From contig JAAYDC010000006.1 of assembly GCA_012729455.1 (NCBI GenBank), forward strand, positions 239,674-303,673: a DNA stretch of 64,000 nt, given 5' to 3'. Below are positions 26,484-35,457 of this stretch, piece by piece. The position numbers were made by a program, and so were the translations under genes. The first letter of the stretch is position 1; the number at the start of each line of letters is the position of its first letter. Under the pieces are notes generated by a model. That model did not search any database. It worked only from the letters and a program-made list of their open reading frames with translations, and was not told where the DNA came from. The stretch comes from Chloroflexota bacterium. GTDB taxonomy: Bacteria > Chloroflexota > Anaerolineae > UBA1429.

Positions 26484-27587
26484 CTAGTCGGCTGCGACGC
26501 TGATCTCGACCTCGTAATCGAGCGGCACCAGCTGCACCCAGGTTTTACCGGGCTTGAGCGCGATCTCGTTGCCTGATGCATCGTAAAAGACGATCGGCTC
26601 GTGCGGATCCCCCAGCTTCCAGGTGCCCTCGATTACCACACCATCGCGCAGCACCTGCAGCCTACCGCTGCCCTCCAGGATGATGTTGATCGATGTGGCG
26701 CCGATGGAATCCTCAACGATGTCTGTCGGGCGGTGCTCGGCAAACAATATCACCACGTTGGCAGCCGAGATCTGCTTGCCATCCAGCGCATCGGTATGCG
26801 GGATGCCCTCGTCCCAGCGCAGGTACAACCCGCTGGCCGGGTCGTAGCGCCAGTCGACATAGCAGTGGTGGGGATAGGGGATGTGCACAGCCAGCGCCGG
26901 CTTGCCTTTTGGCTTATCCGGGCTAAAGACATAGCTGCGGATGGTAGTGGTGATCTCCAGGTCGCGCGCTTTTAAATAGTCGCGCAGTTCCTTGGTACTC
27001 GAATACATGCGTCCGCGGTAGTCATAGCCGCTTAACGAGTGATAAGGCAAGCCGTGAAAGAACTCGTCGAGGTTGACGACATCCGTCTGACTGTAGGCCC
27101 AACGCACGCCGTCGCTGGCTCCCGTATTGACGATAGCGGCGTTGTATTGCTGTCCCAGATAGATACCGCTCAGGCGCGCGCTGCGCAGCGGACGTAGGCG
27201 CTCAGCCTCGCTTTCGAGGAATAACGCTGTAAAGCGCGTATCCCACCAGCCCTCCATGACCTCCTCGTAGACCATGTCGGCCTGCCCGAGGCCTTCCTGC
27301 GGGCGGATTGCGGGGTCGTTGCCGATGCGCACTGCCAGGATACGCCGTTCGATGAGGGCTGTGCTGGTAATCGGCATCCCCGTCAGCGGGCTGACCAGGG
27401 GGGTCGCGGTTGGTGTGGGGGTAATAGTAGGAACCAGCGTCTCAGTTGCCGTTGGTGTGACGATTGCTGTAGGTGTAGCAGTGGGCTCAGGGTTCGGCGT
27501 CGCAGCTGCCTGGCATCCTGCCAAACCAACACCCACCAACATGATAAGCAAGATAGCCAAGGCGTACAGCAACCGGTTACCCTTCAT
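26484..27587 (-). CDS. DUF3048 (YerB-like) lipoprotein
   Basis: This 367-residue protein begins with a lipoprotein signal peptide ending in GVGLAGC (lipid-modified cysteine at 25). A Thr/Pro-rich linker of about 35 residues follows, then the DUF3048 region: SPLTGMPI, AVRIGNDPAIRPQEGLGQADMVYEE, ARLSGIYLGQQYNAAIVNTGAS and a C-terminal half with VVILFAEHR. YerB-type proteins are extracytoplasmic and of unknown function. The linker probably spans the outer cell envelope. A promoter at 27612-27639 lies just upstream. No operon partner is seen. Confidence 0.8.
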   Translation of the reverse strand: MKGNRLLYALAILLIMLVGVGLAGCQAAATPNPEPTATPTAIVTPTATETLVPTITPTPTATPLVSPLTGMPITSTALIERRILAVRIGNDPAIRPQEGLGQADMVYEEVMEGWWDTRFTALFLESEAERLRPLRSARLSGIYLGQQYNAAIVNTGASDGVRWAYSQTDVVNLDEFFHGLPYHSLSGYDYRGRMYSSTKELRDYLKARDLEITTTIRSYVFSPDKPKGKPALAVHIPYPHHCYVDWRYDPASGLYLRWDEGIPHTDALDGKQISAANVVILFAEHRPTDIVEDSIGATSINIILEGSGRLQVLRDGVVIEGTWKLGDPHEPIVFYDASGNEIALKPGKTWVQLVPLDYEVEISVAAD

Positions 27588-27611
27588 AACGCCTCCTTAT
27601 CAGGTGCAAGT

Positions 27612-27639
27612 ATTATAAGCCTATCCGGGTGTGCTCCAA
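27612..27639 (-). promoter_or_regulatory. sigma70-like promoter for the DUF3048 gene
   Basis: On the minus strand, TTGGAG (27634-27639) and TATAAT (27612-27617) have a 16-bp spacer. A GGAGG ribosome site and the ATG at 27587 follow. Confidence 0.5.
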
Positions 27640-27647
27640 GCGCTCAG

Positions 27648-27676
27648 TTGACACTCACGCCTGATGCAGCTAAGAT
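27648..27676 (+). promoter_or_regulatory. sigma70-like promoter of the cobalamin-riboswitch transcript
   Basis: TTGACA (27648-27653) and TAAGAT (27671-27676) are spaced by 17 bp. The riboswitch begins about 20 bp further on. Confidence 0.55.
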
Positions 27677-27696
27677 AGCGCCAATTTACTCTACCG

Positions 27697-27806
27697 AATG
27701 GGTTGCAGCCGGCCCGGATGCTGGCTGTGGTTAACGGGGGAAGCCGGTCAAGTCCGGCACTGTCGCGCAACTGTAAGCTCATCGAGCAAGTCAGGTTACC
27801 CGCCCA
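27697..27806 (+). ncRNA. cobalamin riboswitch
   Basis: The core shows the conserved order: a 5-prime G-rich stem, gggggaagccggt, caagtccggcactgtc, then gcgcaactgtaagc, and the 3-prime B12-box element agtcaggttacccgcc at 27789-27804. The stretch aagccggt...agtccggcactg...gcgcaactgta is diagnostic of adenosylcobalamin-type aptamers. It controls cobO and the ECF transporter genes through the terminator at 27864-27885, which cobalamin binding should favour. Confidence 0.93.
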
Positions 27807-27863
27807 TTCTGGATGCACGCTCGGCCTCGCGTAAGGGCAATGGCGGCAGGCTTGCCCGCGCCA

Positions 27864-27885
27864 TCCTGCTGAGAGCAGGATTTTT
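27864..27885 (+). terminator. expression-platform terminator of the cobalamin riboswitch
   Basis: A 7-bp stem (TCCTGCT 27864-27870 with AGCAGGA 27874-27880), a 3-nt loop and TTTTT (27881-27885) stand just before the cobO ribosome site (aaaggag). This is the switching element. Confidence 0.85.
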
Positions 27886-27903
27886 GTTTATTAAAGGAGC
27901 ATC

Positions 27904-28443
27904 ATGGAAATTCCTCAGACTGGCTGGGGCGGCCGCGGCCTGGTACAGCTCTATACCGGCAACGGAAAAGGCAAAACCACCGCGGCGCTCGGCCTGGTGC
28001 TGCGTGCTGCCGGGTGGGGGCTGCGCAGTTATATCGCCCAGTTTCTTAAAGGACAGGATTACGGCGAACTGCACAGCGTCGCCCGTCTGGCACCCCTGAT
28101 CGTGCTGGAGCAGTTTGGCACGCCCAACTGTGTGCGCACTCCCAGCGCCCAAGACCGCGCTCTGGCTCACAGCGGCCTTGTGCGTGCCCAACAGGCGCTC
28201 ACGGGCGGCAAGTTTACCATTGTAATCCTCGATGAAATCTGTGCCGCGCTCAGTTTAGGACTCGTGGCGCTGGACGAGGTTACCGCCTTGATCGACAACC
28301 GCCCGCCGGATGTCGAGCTGGTGCTGACCGGCCGAAACGCCCCACCCGAGTTGGTGGAGCGCGCCGATCTGGTTACCGAGATGACCGAGATCCGTCACCC
28401 CTATAGCCGCGGCATCGGCGCGCGCGTCGGCATCGAGCGATGA
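27904..28443 (+). CDS. cobO: cob(I)alamin adenosyltransferase, CobA/CobO type
   Basis: The 179-residue enzyme transfers the adenosyl group of ATP to corrinoid cobalt. The phosphate-binding loop TGNGKGKTTAALGL is at residues 18-31, followed by the family markers AQFLKG, the Walker-B-like IVILDEICAALSLGL, and VELVLTGRNAPPELVERADLVTEM near the C-terminus. Length is typical. It is the first gene behind the cobalamin riboswitch and overlaps the next gene by 4 bp, so salvaged corrinoids imported by the downstream transporter would be adenosylated here. Only the CobO family is seen; no other B12-synthesis gene is present in the window. Confidence 0.92.
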   Translation: MEIPQTGWGGRGLVQLYTGNGKGKTTAALGLVLRAAGWGLRSYIAQFLKGQDYGELHSVARLAPLIVLEQFGTPNCVRTPSAQDRALAHSGLVRAQQALTGGKFTIVILDEICAALSLGLVALDEVTALIDNRPPDVELVLTGRNAPPELVERADLVTEMTEIRHPYSRGIGARVGIER

Positions 28444-29516
28444 GGCTGCACCCCATCAGCTGGGTCATGTGGGCCCTCGGCGCCGCCACCTGTGCGCTGT
28501 TAACGCGCAATCCGCTCTACCTGGTGCTAATCGGGCTATCGGCCGGCCTGGTGATGTTGACAGCGGGCACCCGGACGCAAGCGCGCAGCTGGCAGCAGTT
28601 GCTCAAGCTTGGCGCAGTGGTGTGGTTGGTGACGATCCCCTTTAATGCCCTGATGCTGCATGCGGGAAAGCACGTTTTGCTGCACCTGCCGCAAACGTGG
28701 CCGCTGATCGGCGGCAACATCACCCTTGAGGCGGTACTCTTTGGTGCAGCCGCCGGTCTTGCCCTCTGGGTGCTCCTGCTGATATTCAGTGCCTTTAACA
28801 TCGCGCTGGATTCCTCCGAACTGATCCGCCTGATACCGCCAGCCTTTTATCAGGTGGGACTGATCACGTCGATCGGCCTTACCTATGTGCCGCAGATGCT
28901 CAAGAGCTCGCTAGAGATCCGCGAGGCGCAGCGCGTGCGCGGGCACCGCTTTCGTTCATGGCGCGATACTACCCCGCTGGTGATGCCGTTGGTGACCTCC
29001 AGTCTGGAACGCGCCATGCAGCTGGCCGAATCGATGGAGGCGCGCGGCTTTGGCGGCAGCGGTCAGGAGCAGACCACCCGCCAGCAGCTCTTTAATAGCC
29101 TGCTGGCGCTATGCGGTATGGCTTTGCTGGTGGCAGTGCTTGGTATCCAGCTGTGGCTGCGGCAGTACCCCTGGTGGCTGGTAGGCTTGTTTGTACTGGC
29201 GCTTGGCTTGCTGGGGATGGCCATCTTGCGCCAATCGCGCGCGGCACGCCGCAGCCGCTACCGTCCGCGACGCTGGCACTCGGTCGATACCCTGCTGACA
29301 GCCGGCGCACTCATCGCCGCAGCGAGCATGCTGGCAGCACGCATCGTGGGCGGCACGCATCTGCAATACTATCCCTTCCCGCCCAATGGCCTGCTGCCCG
29401 GATTCACGCCTTGGGTCGGCGTAGCTATGCTCTTTTTGGCGCTGCCAGCCCTGGTGAGCCTGGCACTGGCTCCTGCCCCACCATCACGCCGAACCGAGGA
29501 GGGCGTACCGCAATGA
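28440..29516 (+). CDS. ECF transporter T component (CbiQ/EcfT family)
   Basis: This 358-residue membrane protein couples the ATPases to the substrate-binding subunit. It has several hydrophobic helices at the N-terminus (residues about 10-140), the characteristic cytoplasmic coupling motif near QRVRGHRFRSW and the second Ala-Arg-Gly motif MEARGFGG, and further helices to the end. EcfT proteins normally have two such Ala-Arg-Gly-type motifs; here MEARGFG is clear and EAQRVRGHRF fits the first. It overlaps both neighbours by 4 bp. With the riboswitch upstream, cobalamin is the likely substrate of the complex. Confidence 0.85.
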   Translation: MRLHPISWVMWALGAATCALLTRNPLYLVLIGLSAGLVMLTAGTRTQARSWQQLLKLGAVVWLVTIPFNALMLHAGKHVLLHLPQTWPLIGGNITLEAVLFGAAAGLALWVLLLIFSAFNIALDSSELIRLIPPAFYQVGLITSIGLTYVPQMLKSSLEIREAQRVRGHRFRSWRDTTPLVMPLVTSSLERAMQLAESMEARGFGGSGQEQTTRQQLFNSLLALCGMALLVAVLGIQLWLRQYPWWLVGLFVLALGLLGMAILRQSRAARRSRYRPRRWHSVDTLLTAGALIAAASMLAARIVGGTHLQYYPFPPNGLLPGFTPWVGVAMLFLALPALVSLALAPAPPSRRTEEGVPQ

Positions 29517-31108
29517 TCACGCTGGAGCATCTGACCTATACCTACCCGCAGGCCAGCCAGCCGGTGCTGAACGACCTGTCGCTCGAGATCGACGATGGCG
29601 ACTTTGTCTTGGTTGCGGGTCCCTCCGGTAGCGGCAAATCGACCCTGCTGCGCTGCCTGAACGGCCTGGTGCCGCATTTTTACGGCGGTCACCTGACGGG
29701 TAGCGTGCGGGTGGCGGGGGTCAACCCGGTAGCGGAGAGCCCGCGGCGCATGGCTGGGATCGTGGGGATGGTCTTTCAGGACCCCGAGACGCAGTTTGTC
29801 GTGGATACCGTCGAATCCGAGCTGGTGTTTGCCATGGAAAACGCCAATGTGCCGCCGGCCGACATGCGCCGGCGTGTCGAGGAGGTGCTCGACCAGCTCA
29901 ACATCACTCCGCTGCGCCAGCGCCGCATCAGCACCCTATCGGGGGGCGAAAAGCAGCGCGTAGCAATCGCCGCGATCCTGACGCTGCGCCCGCAGGTGCT
30001 GGTGCTGGATGAGCCCACCTCGCAGCTCGATCCGCAGGCCGCCGAAGAGGTGCTGATCGCCCTGCGCCAGCTCAACACCGACCTGGGGATGACGATCATC
30101 CTCAGTGAGCACCGCCTGGAGCGCGTGGTACAGTTTGCCGACCGCCTGCTATATCTGCCTGGCCAGGGTGGTGATTTAATAGACGGCACCCCGCAGGAGG
30201 TCCTGCGGCATATGCCGGCCGTGCCGCCTTTGGCCGACCTGGGCCGCCAGGTGGGCTGGCGACCGCTACCCCTCACCATCCGCGAGGCGCGCCGCTACCC
30301 GCCTTTGCCCCTCAAGGCTGATACGGGCAGCCCCGCCCAACCCGAACGAGCCGGCGAGCCAGCCATCCGCATCGAAAAGCTGCACTATGCTTACGGCGGC
30401 ACACCCGCCCTGGCCGGCATCGATCTGCAGACCTGGGGCGGCAAGGTGGTGGCGCTGATGGGACGCAACGGCTCTGGCAAGAGCACATTGCTCAAGCATC
30501 TGGTGGGGCTGCTGAGCCCTCAAAGTGGTCGGGTGCTGGTAATGGGCCAGGATACGCGCAAGGTTGATACTGAAGAGCTTGTCAAGCTGGTGGGTTATGT
30601 GCCGCAGAACCCCAACAGCCTGCTCTTTGCGGATACAGTGGCTGACGAACTCGCCTTTACGCGGCGCGCCCACAGCCTGCCGGATCATGACCCCGGCGAG
30701 CTGCTCAAAGCCCTGCATCTGGGCGGACTGCGCGAGCGCTACCCGCGCGACCTCTCGGTGGGTGAGCGCCAGCGCGTGGCTTTGGCCGCGATCCTGGCAG
30801 CCGAGCCGCAGATTATCCTGCTGGACGAGCCCACCCGTGGCTTGGATTATGCCCAGAAGGGCTTGCTGGAGGAGATTCTGCACGCCGAAAAGCGCGCCGG
30901 GCACTGTGTGATCGTGGTAACCCACGATGTCGAGCTGGCGGCTGCCTGTGCCGACCGAGTGGTAATCCTCGCGGATGGGCAGGTGATCGAAGATGGCCCG
31001 ACCGGCGCGGTGATGGCGCGCTCGCTGGTTTTCAGTTCGCAGATGGTCAAACTGCTGCGCGACGAACGCTACCTGACGGTGCCCGACGTGCTCAGGGACC
31101 TGGCATGA
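29513..31108 (+). CDS. ECF transporter A component, two fused ATPase domains
   Basis: The 531-residue protein joins two ABC ATPase domains, replacing separate EcfA1 and EcfA2. Domain 1 has Walker A GPSGSGKST (36-44), signature LSGGEKQR and Walker B VLVLDEPTSQLD; domain 2 has GRNGSGKST, LSVGERQR and IILLDEPTRGLD. The second signature has valine where LSGGE is usual. The frame is open upstream to 29111, but the ATG at 29513, with a gaggag site and ATGA overlap with the T gene, is the start. Operon: cobO-T-A-S. Confidence 0.92.
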   Translation: MITLEHLTYTYPQASQPVLNDLSLEIDDGDFVLVAGPSGSGKSTLLRCLNGLVPHFYGGHLTGSVRVAGVNPVAESPRRMAGIVGMVFQDPETQFVVDTVESELVFAMENANVPPADMRRRVEEVLDQLNITPLRQRRISTLSGGEKQRVAIAAILTLRPQVLVLDEPTSQLDPQAAEEVLIALRQLNTDLGMTIILSEHRLERVVQFADRLLYLPGQGGDLIDGTPQEVLRHMPAVPPLADLGRQVGWRPLPLTIREARRYPPLPLKADTGSPAQPERAGEPAIRIEKLHYAYGGTPALAGIDLQTWGGKVVALMGRNGSGKSTLLKHLVGLLSPQSGRVLVMGQDTRKVDTEELVKLVGYVPQNPNSLLFADTVADELAFTRRAHSLPDHDPGELLKALHLGGLRERYPRDLSVGERQRVALAAILAAEPQIILLDEPTRGLDYAQKGLLEEILHAEKRAGHCVIVVTHDVELAAACADRVVILADGQVIEDGPTGAVMARSLVFSSQMVKLLRDERYLTVPDVLRDLA

Positions 31109-31887
31109 GAACATTACGAGCCGTCAACAACGCTGCCATGGCGCTGGCCAGTCTGATAGGGCTGGTGGCGTTTCTGTATCCCTTTTTTAACCTAAACCTT
31201 GACCAGGGAGACCCAAACTGGGGCGCGCACTCCCAGGATGCCCCGCTTTTGATGGTGATACTGGTGGTCGTCAGCCTGGTGAGCCTGATGGCAACCCTTA
31301 GCTCAGGGCGCATGAACTCGAAAACGATCGCCATGCTGGGTATTCTCACGGCGGTAAACGCGGTTCTGCGGGCGGTGCCGGGACCAGCCGGGTTTTCAGC
31401 CATGTATGTGCTGCCGATCGTGGCTGGCTACGTCTTTGGCAGCCACTTTGGCTTTTTACTGGGCACGCTTTCGGTCATGGTCTCAGCGCTGATCGGCGCG
31501 GGCGTCGGCCCCTGGCTGCCCTACCAGATGATTGCCGTAGGATGGATCGGCTTGAGTTCGGGTTGGCTGCCCAAACTCGCAGACCGTCGGCTCGAACTGG
31601 GTATGCTGGTGGTGTGGGGGGTGCTGTGGGGCATCCTGTTTGGCGCCCTGATGAACTTGTGGTTCTGGCCCTTTATCTATCAGGAGCAGCAGGCCAACAT
31701 GTACTGGCAGCCCGGACTGGGCTTGGGTGAGGGTCTCCGACGTTACGCGGTGTTTTACCTGGCCACGTCGGCTTGGTGGGATCTGGCAGGCGCGGTTGGC
31801 AACGCCCTGTTGGTGGGGTTATTTGGCATGCCGCTCTTGAAGCTGCTGAAACGCTTTCAGCGGCGCTTTTTCTTTAAAGTTGATTAA
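31105..31887 (+). CDS. ECF transporter S component, CbrT-like (cobalamin)
   Basis: This 260-residue integral membrane protein has about six to seven hydrophobic helices, with a basic C-terminal tail (LLKRFQRRFFFK). The N-terminal half contains an ABC/ECF substrate-component-like segment SAMYVLPIVAGYVFGSHFGFLLGTLSV. Located last in a cobalamin-riboswitch operon with T and A components, it is most likely the cobalamin-binding subunit of a CbrTUV-type importer. Family membership beyond ECF-S is inference from context. It overlaps the ATPase gene by 4 bp and is convergent with the DegV gene. Confidence 0.75.
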   Translation: MRTLRAVNNAAMALASLIGLVAFLYPFFNLNLDQGDPNWGAHSQDAPLLMVILVVVSLVSLMATLSSGRMNSKTIAMLGILTAVNAVLRAVPGPAGFSAMYVLPIVAGYVFGSHFGFLLGTLSVMVSALIGAGVGPWLPYQMIAVGWIGLSSGWLPKLADRRLELGMLVVWGVLWGILFGALMNLWFWPFIYQEQQANMYWQPGLGLGEGLRRYAVFYLATSAWWDLAGAVGNALLVGLFGMPLLKLLKRFQRRFFFKVD

Positions 31888-31894
31888 CCCGGCC

Positions 31895-32746
31895 TCAGAG
31901 TTGGGGCTTTTGCACCAGCAGTGCCCCGATCATACCCTCTCCGCCATGCGAAGAGATTACCGCACCCGCCTCGACGACGGTAATCTGCTCACGTGGGATA
32001 CACCCCACCTCGGCCAGCTGGTCGGCAAAGGCCTCGGCCACATCGGGGACGCGGGTGTGCATCACCGCGGCACATTCAGCCGGGGCCAAGGGCGCAAGAC
32101 GCTCGAGCATATAGTCGAGCCCGCGCCGGAAGGTGCGCACGACCTTGGCAAAGCGAAGTGCGCCATCTTCGACCACCACCACCGGCTTGATCTGAAAGCT
32201 CTTGGCCACACGGTCAAACAGGTGAATGATCGAGGCTGCCCGTCCGCCCTGGCGCAGGCGGTCAAGGGTATCGAGCTGCACCAACGCGGTTGTACGCTGT
32301 AACATACCGTTGATCAGCTGCAGGGCTCCGGCACAGTCGCCACCTTCACGCGCATAACGCCCGGCTGCCAGCACCTGAATCGCCTGCAGGCGCGAAACGC
32401 CGCGTGAATCGTGCACCCACACGCCCTGCATGCCCTCGGCAGCCTGCTGTGCGGCCTGGTAGGTACCACTGAGCCGGGTAGAGAGGGTGATGCACAGCAC
32501 GTCGCAGCCGCGGTCGAGCGCAGCCTGAAAGGTCTCTTGAAAGGCTCCCACCGCCGGTTGTGAGGTCGAAACGGTTTTACCGCGCACCAGTTCAAAGTAC
32601 TGATCGCGCGTCAGGTCGGTCTCTGGCACCGTCAGGTCGCCGCCGATCGTCACAGCTAACGGCACAACCTCGATCTGCAACTCGGCAGCCTCGGCAGCCG
32701 TCAGGTCGGCCGAGGAATCTGTCACAATACACAACGGACGTCCCAT
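31895..32746 (-). CDS. DegV family fatty-acid-binding protein
   Basis: The 283-residue protein begins IVTDSSADLTAAEAAELQIEVVPL and contains the DegV fatty-acid-binding features TSQPAVGAFQETFQ, ITLSTRLSGTYQAA and a C-terminal GPGTVG-like region GAVISSHGGEGMIGALLV. Proteins of this type bind fatty acids and, in Firmicutes, supply the FakA kinase as FakB. No fakA is seen nearby. The ATG at 32746 overlaps the TGA of the upstream acetyltransferase-like gene; a TTG three bases earlier is a less likely start. Confidence 0.88.
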   Translation of the reverse strand: MGRPLCIVTDSSADLTAAEAAELQIEVVPLAVTIGGDLTVPETDLTRDQYFELVRGKTVSTSQPAVGAFQETFQAALDRGCDVLCITLSTRLSGTYQAAQQAAEGMQGVWVHDSRGVSRLQAIQVLAAGRYAREGGDCAGALQLINGMLQRTTALVQLDTLDRLRQGGRAASIIHLFDRVAKSFQIKPVVVVEDGALRFAKVVRTFRRGLDYMLERLAPLAPAECAAVMHTRVPDVAEAFADQLAEVGCIPREQITVVEAGAVISSHGGEGMIGALLVQKPQL

Positions 32747-33894
32747 CAATCTCCGATCCCCAGGTCATACATGCGGTAGCGGCGGTACTCCTTGCCGCCC
32801 ACTCGCTCGATGCCCCGGATCATGGCAAAGTTGTCCTCCAGGATCCAGGACATCTCTGCCCACTTCATGCCCATTTCGACCGCACGCTGCAGGCCTTCGC
32901 GATAAAAGAGCGCTTCAACACCCTTCAGACGATGCTCTTCGAGCACGCCCATAATCAATACGCGCAAACCGTCGATACGCGGCTTGTAGCGCAGATAGTT
33001 AATCCAACCAAAGGGCAGCAACCTGCCGCCCAGATGCATTGCCACCTGGCAGAAATCGGGCAGGGCGATAAACACACCCACCGGCTCGTCTTCGATAAAA
33101 GCAAGGTAGGTCAGGTTCCAGTTGGCGATCGTTCTGAGGTTTTCGACCAGGACATCGAACTCGCTGTCCGACATCGGCAGCGCGCCCCAGTTCTTTTGCC
33201 AGGCCTTGCGATAGATCGGCTTGGCCAGCTCCACGTCTTCTTCCAGTCGGCGCGGATTGATGTGCCGCATGCGCACCTGGTAGCGGTTTTCGGCGATCTT
33301 GGCTGCTCCGCTGATCTGCGGCGGCAGGTTTTCGAGGTTCGGCCCCATCAGTGCCAGGTCGATCTTGAACGCCAACAAGTCCTTGGCCTTCTTAAAGCCA
33401 AAGCGCTCGACAAAATCCAGGTAATAGGCCGGGTTATAGGTCATCATCAGCACCGGCGGGCCGGGTTCACCGCCCACCAGCAGTCCGACCTCTTCGTTGA
33501 TGTTGAGGTTGGTTGGGCCGCGCATCACATCGCGCCCCTTGGCGCGCAGCCAGTCGCGCGCTGCCACAAAGAGCGCCTCGGCCACGGCATAGTCATTGAT
33601 GCACTCGAACTCGCCCCAGAAACCAATGTTTTCGCCCCAAACTTGCTCGTGCTTGGGGTTATCGATGGCCGCGATAGTGCCGACCACCTCGTCATCGCGC
33701 GTCGCGAGGAAGAACTGGGTCGAGGCATACTCATAAAAGGGGTTGCGCTGCGGATCAAAGTGGTGCATCCGCTCTTTGATCAACGGCGGTACCCAATGTG
33801 GGTCTTCTTTGTAGAGCTTGAACGGGAACATCACAAAGCGGTGCAGCTGGGCGCGGTTTTGCACTGGCTGAATCAGGATCTCACTGGATTTCAT
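32746..33894 (-). CDS. GNAT-like acyltransferase domain protein
   Basis: The 382-residue protein has two alpha/beta parts that look like GNAT folds: an N-terminal part with FFLATRDDEVVGTIAAID and GFWGEFECINDYAVAEALF, and a C-terminal part with LTYLAFIEDEPVGVFIALPD, a basic stretch and EHRLKGVEALFYREGLQRA. The latter fits the acetyl-CoA-binding and following helices. Substrate is unknown. The frame is open upstream to 34035, but the ATG at 33894, downstream of a promoter, begins the conserved region. It precedes degV with a 1-bp overlap. Confidence 0.65.
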   Translation of the reverse strand: MKSSEILIQPVQNRAQLHRFVMFPFKLYKEDPHWVPPLIKERMHHFDPQRNPFYEYASTQFFLATRDDEVVGTIAAIDNPKHEQVWGENIGFWGEFECINDYAVAEALFVAARDWLRAKGRDVMRGPTNLNINEEVGLLVGGEPGPPVLMMTYNPAYYLDFVERFGFKKAKDLLAFKIDLALMGPNLENLPPQISGAAKIAENRYQVRMRHINPRRLEEDVELAKPIYRKAWQKNWGALPMSDSEFDVLVENLRTIANWNLTYLAFIEDEPVGVFIALPDFCQVAMHLGGRLLPFGWINYLRYKPRIDGLRVLIMGVLEEHRLKGVEALFYREGLQRAVEMGMKWAEMSWILEDNFAMIRGIERVGGKEYRRYRMYDLGIGD

Positions 33895-33942
33895 GGGCTC
33901 AACTTTCCATGTGTGTTTCCGGACCGGATTGTTATATCGCGC

Positions 33943-33970
33943 ATTATACTTAACCCCAATACAGGTGCAA
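33943..33970 (-). promoter_or_regulatory. sigma70-like promoter for the acyltransferase-degV pair
   Basis: On the minus strand, TTGCAC (33965-33970) and TATAAT (33943-33948) have a 16-bp spacer, about 50 bp before the ATG at 33894. A plus-strand TATAAT (34003-34008) nearby probably serves the divergent nuclease gene, though no good -35 box is seen for it. Confidence 0.5.
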
Positions 33971-34036
33971 TCGTTTTGTAGTCGATAGTGAATACTGTAG
34001 GCTATAATGGAACCCCGGCAAGGAACAGGAGTCACG

Positions 34037-35443
34037 ATGGAAATCAGTTTTTATGGTGCTGCAGAAGGTGTAACAGGTTCGCAGCATCTGGTCAAGGTGA
34101 ATGGCAAACAGATCCTGCTCGATTGTGGGCTCTATCAGGGCCAGCGCGACGAATCCTTTATGCGTAACCGCACCCTACCCTACGATGCCTCAAAGGTCGA
34201 CGTGATGGTACTCTCGCACGCCCATATCGACCACTCTGGCAACCTGCCCAACCTGGTTGCCAGCGGGTACCATGGCCCGATCTATGCCACTTCAGCCACG
34301 CGCGATCTGTGCAACATCATGCTGCGCGATTCGGCCAGGATCATGCGCGAGGATACCGAGTACCTCAACAGCGAGCGCCGCAAGAGCGGACAACCCTTGT
34401 TGACGCCGACCTATAGCATGGCGGATACCATGCAAGCCCTATCGCTTTTTCATTCACTCGAATACCAAACCGCCTTTGAGATCGCCCCCGGAGTGCGGCT
34501 GACCTTTTATGATGCCGGCCACATCCTTGGCTCAGCGGTGGTGCTGCTGGAGGTTGACGAAGAGAACCGCCATACTAGGCTGCTGTATTCCGGCGACCTG
34601 GGCCGCAATGGTATGCTGCTCTTGAGAGACCCGGTAATCGTGCCCAACATCGACTACCTGATCCTCGAAAGCACCTATGGTGCGCGCAAGCACCCGCCCA
34701 TTGAGCAGGCCGAAGCCCAGCTGGGGGAGATCGTGCGCGAGACGATCAAGCGCCGCGGTAAGGTGATCATCCCGTCCTTTTCAGTCGGACGTACCCAGGA
34801 GCTGGTCTATGCGTTGCATCGTCTGAACGTGGCGGGGCGCATCCCCAAGGTGCCCATTTATGTCGATTCGCCGATGGCCTTTAGCGCGACCGAAGTGTTC
34901 CGGCTGCATCCTGAATCGTTTGATAAAGACACCTATGACTTTATGACCAAGCACCAGGATCCCTTTAGCTTTGACAACCTGCACTACGTGCGGCGCGCTA
35001 AAGAGTCAGCCAAGCTGACGCGCGACCAAAAGGCCAAGGTAGTCATCAGTGCCTCGGGAATGGCCGAGTTTGGGCGCATCCTGCAGCACCTGGCGCGCAA
35101 TATTGGCGACAAACGCAACACAGTTCTCTTTGTGGGTTACCAGGCTGAGGATACCCTCGGCACTCGCATCAAGGCGGGGGATCGCATGGTGCCGATCCTG
35201 GGGAGTAATTACCGCGTGCGCGCACAAGTGTGTGTGATCGACGCCTTTTCGGCTCACGCCGACCAAACCGACCTGGTCAACTATGTACGCGGCGCCAATG
35301 GGCATCTCCGGCAGATATTCTTGGTGCACGGCGAGCTGGAAGGCATCCGCGGACTGAAAACAGCCCTCGGCGAGGCGGGGTTTGAGCAGGTTACGATACC
35401 AAAGCTCGGCGAGACGGTGCGGCTGGTCGCTGAGCAGAGCTAA
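34037..35443 (+). CDS. beta-CASP metallo-beta-lactamase RNA nuclease
   Basis: This 468-residue protein has the metallo-beta-lactamase zinc motif SHAHIDHSGNLP (His-x-His-x-Asp-His), upstream GSQHLVKVNGKQILLDCG, the downstream GHILGSAVVLLE and the beta-CASP elements KRRGKVIIPSFSVGRTQEL and VVISASGMAEFGRILQHL; a C-terminal RNA-specificity segment HADQTDLVNYV follows. Proteins of this type are exo/endonucleases acting on RNA. The frame is open from 34007, but the ATG at 34037, with caggagt before it, is the start. It ends in a hairpin with the DUF402 gene convergent. Confidence 0.9.
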   Translation: MEISFYGAAEGVTGSQHLVKVNGKQILLDCGLYQGQRDESFMRNRTLPYDASKVDVMVLSHAHIDHSGNLPNLVASGYHGPIYATSATRDLCNIMLRDSARIMREDTEYLNSERRKSGQPLLTPTYSMADTMQALSLFHSLEYQTAFEIAPGVRLTFYDAGHILGSAVVLLEVDEENRHTRLLYSGDLGRNGMLLLRDPVIVPNIDYLILESTYGARKHPPIEQAEAQLGEIVRETIKRRGKVIIPSFSVGRTQELVYALHRLNVAGRIPKVPIYVDSPMAFSATEVFRLHPESFDKDTYDFMTKHQDPFSFDNLHYVRRAKESAKLTRDQKAKVVISASGMAEFGRILQHLARNIGDKRNTVLFVGYQAEDTLGTRIKAGDRMVPILGSNYRVRAQVCVIDAFSAHADQTDLVNYVRGANGHLRQIFLVHGELEGIRGLKTALGEAGFEQVTIPKLGETVRLVAEQS

Positions 35444-35457
35444 ACGGCTCTGCCTTT
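35434..35457 (+). terminator. terminator-like hairpin after the beta-CASP gene
   Basis: GCAGAGC (35434-35440) pairs with GCTCTGC (35447-35453) across a 6-nt loop that contains the stop codon; CTTT follows. The T-tract is short, so termination would be weak. Confidence 0.4.

Noticed and set aside
27597..27630. CRISPR-like or tandem repeats in AT/GC-rich intergenic parts
   Set aside because: No regularly spaced repeats were found here or anywhere else in the window.
29111..29512. Extension of the ECF ATPase frame to 29111
   Set aside because: It overlaps the T-component gene in another frame and lacks a ribosome site; the ATG at 29513 is preceded by gaggag and forms an ATGA overlap.
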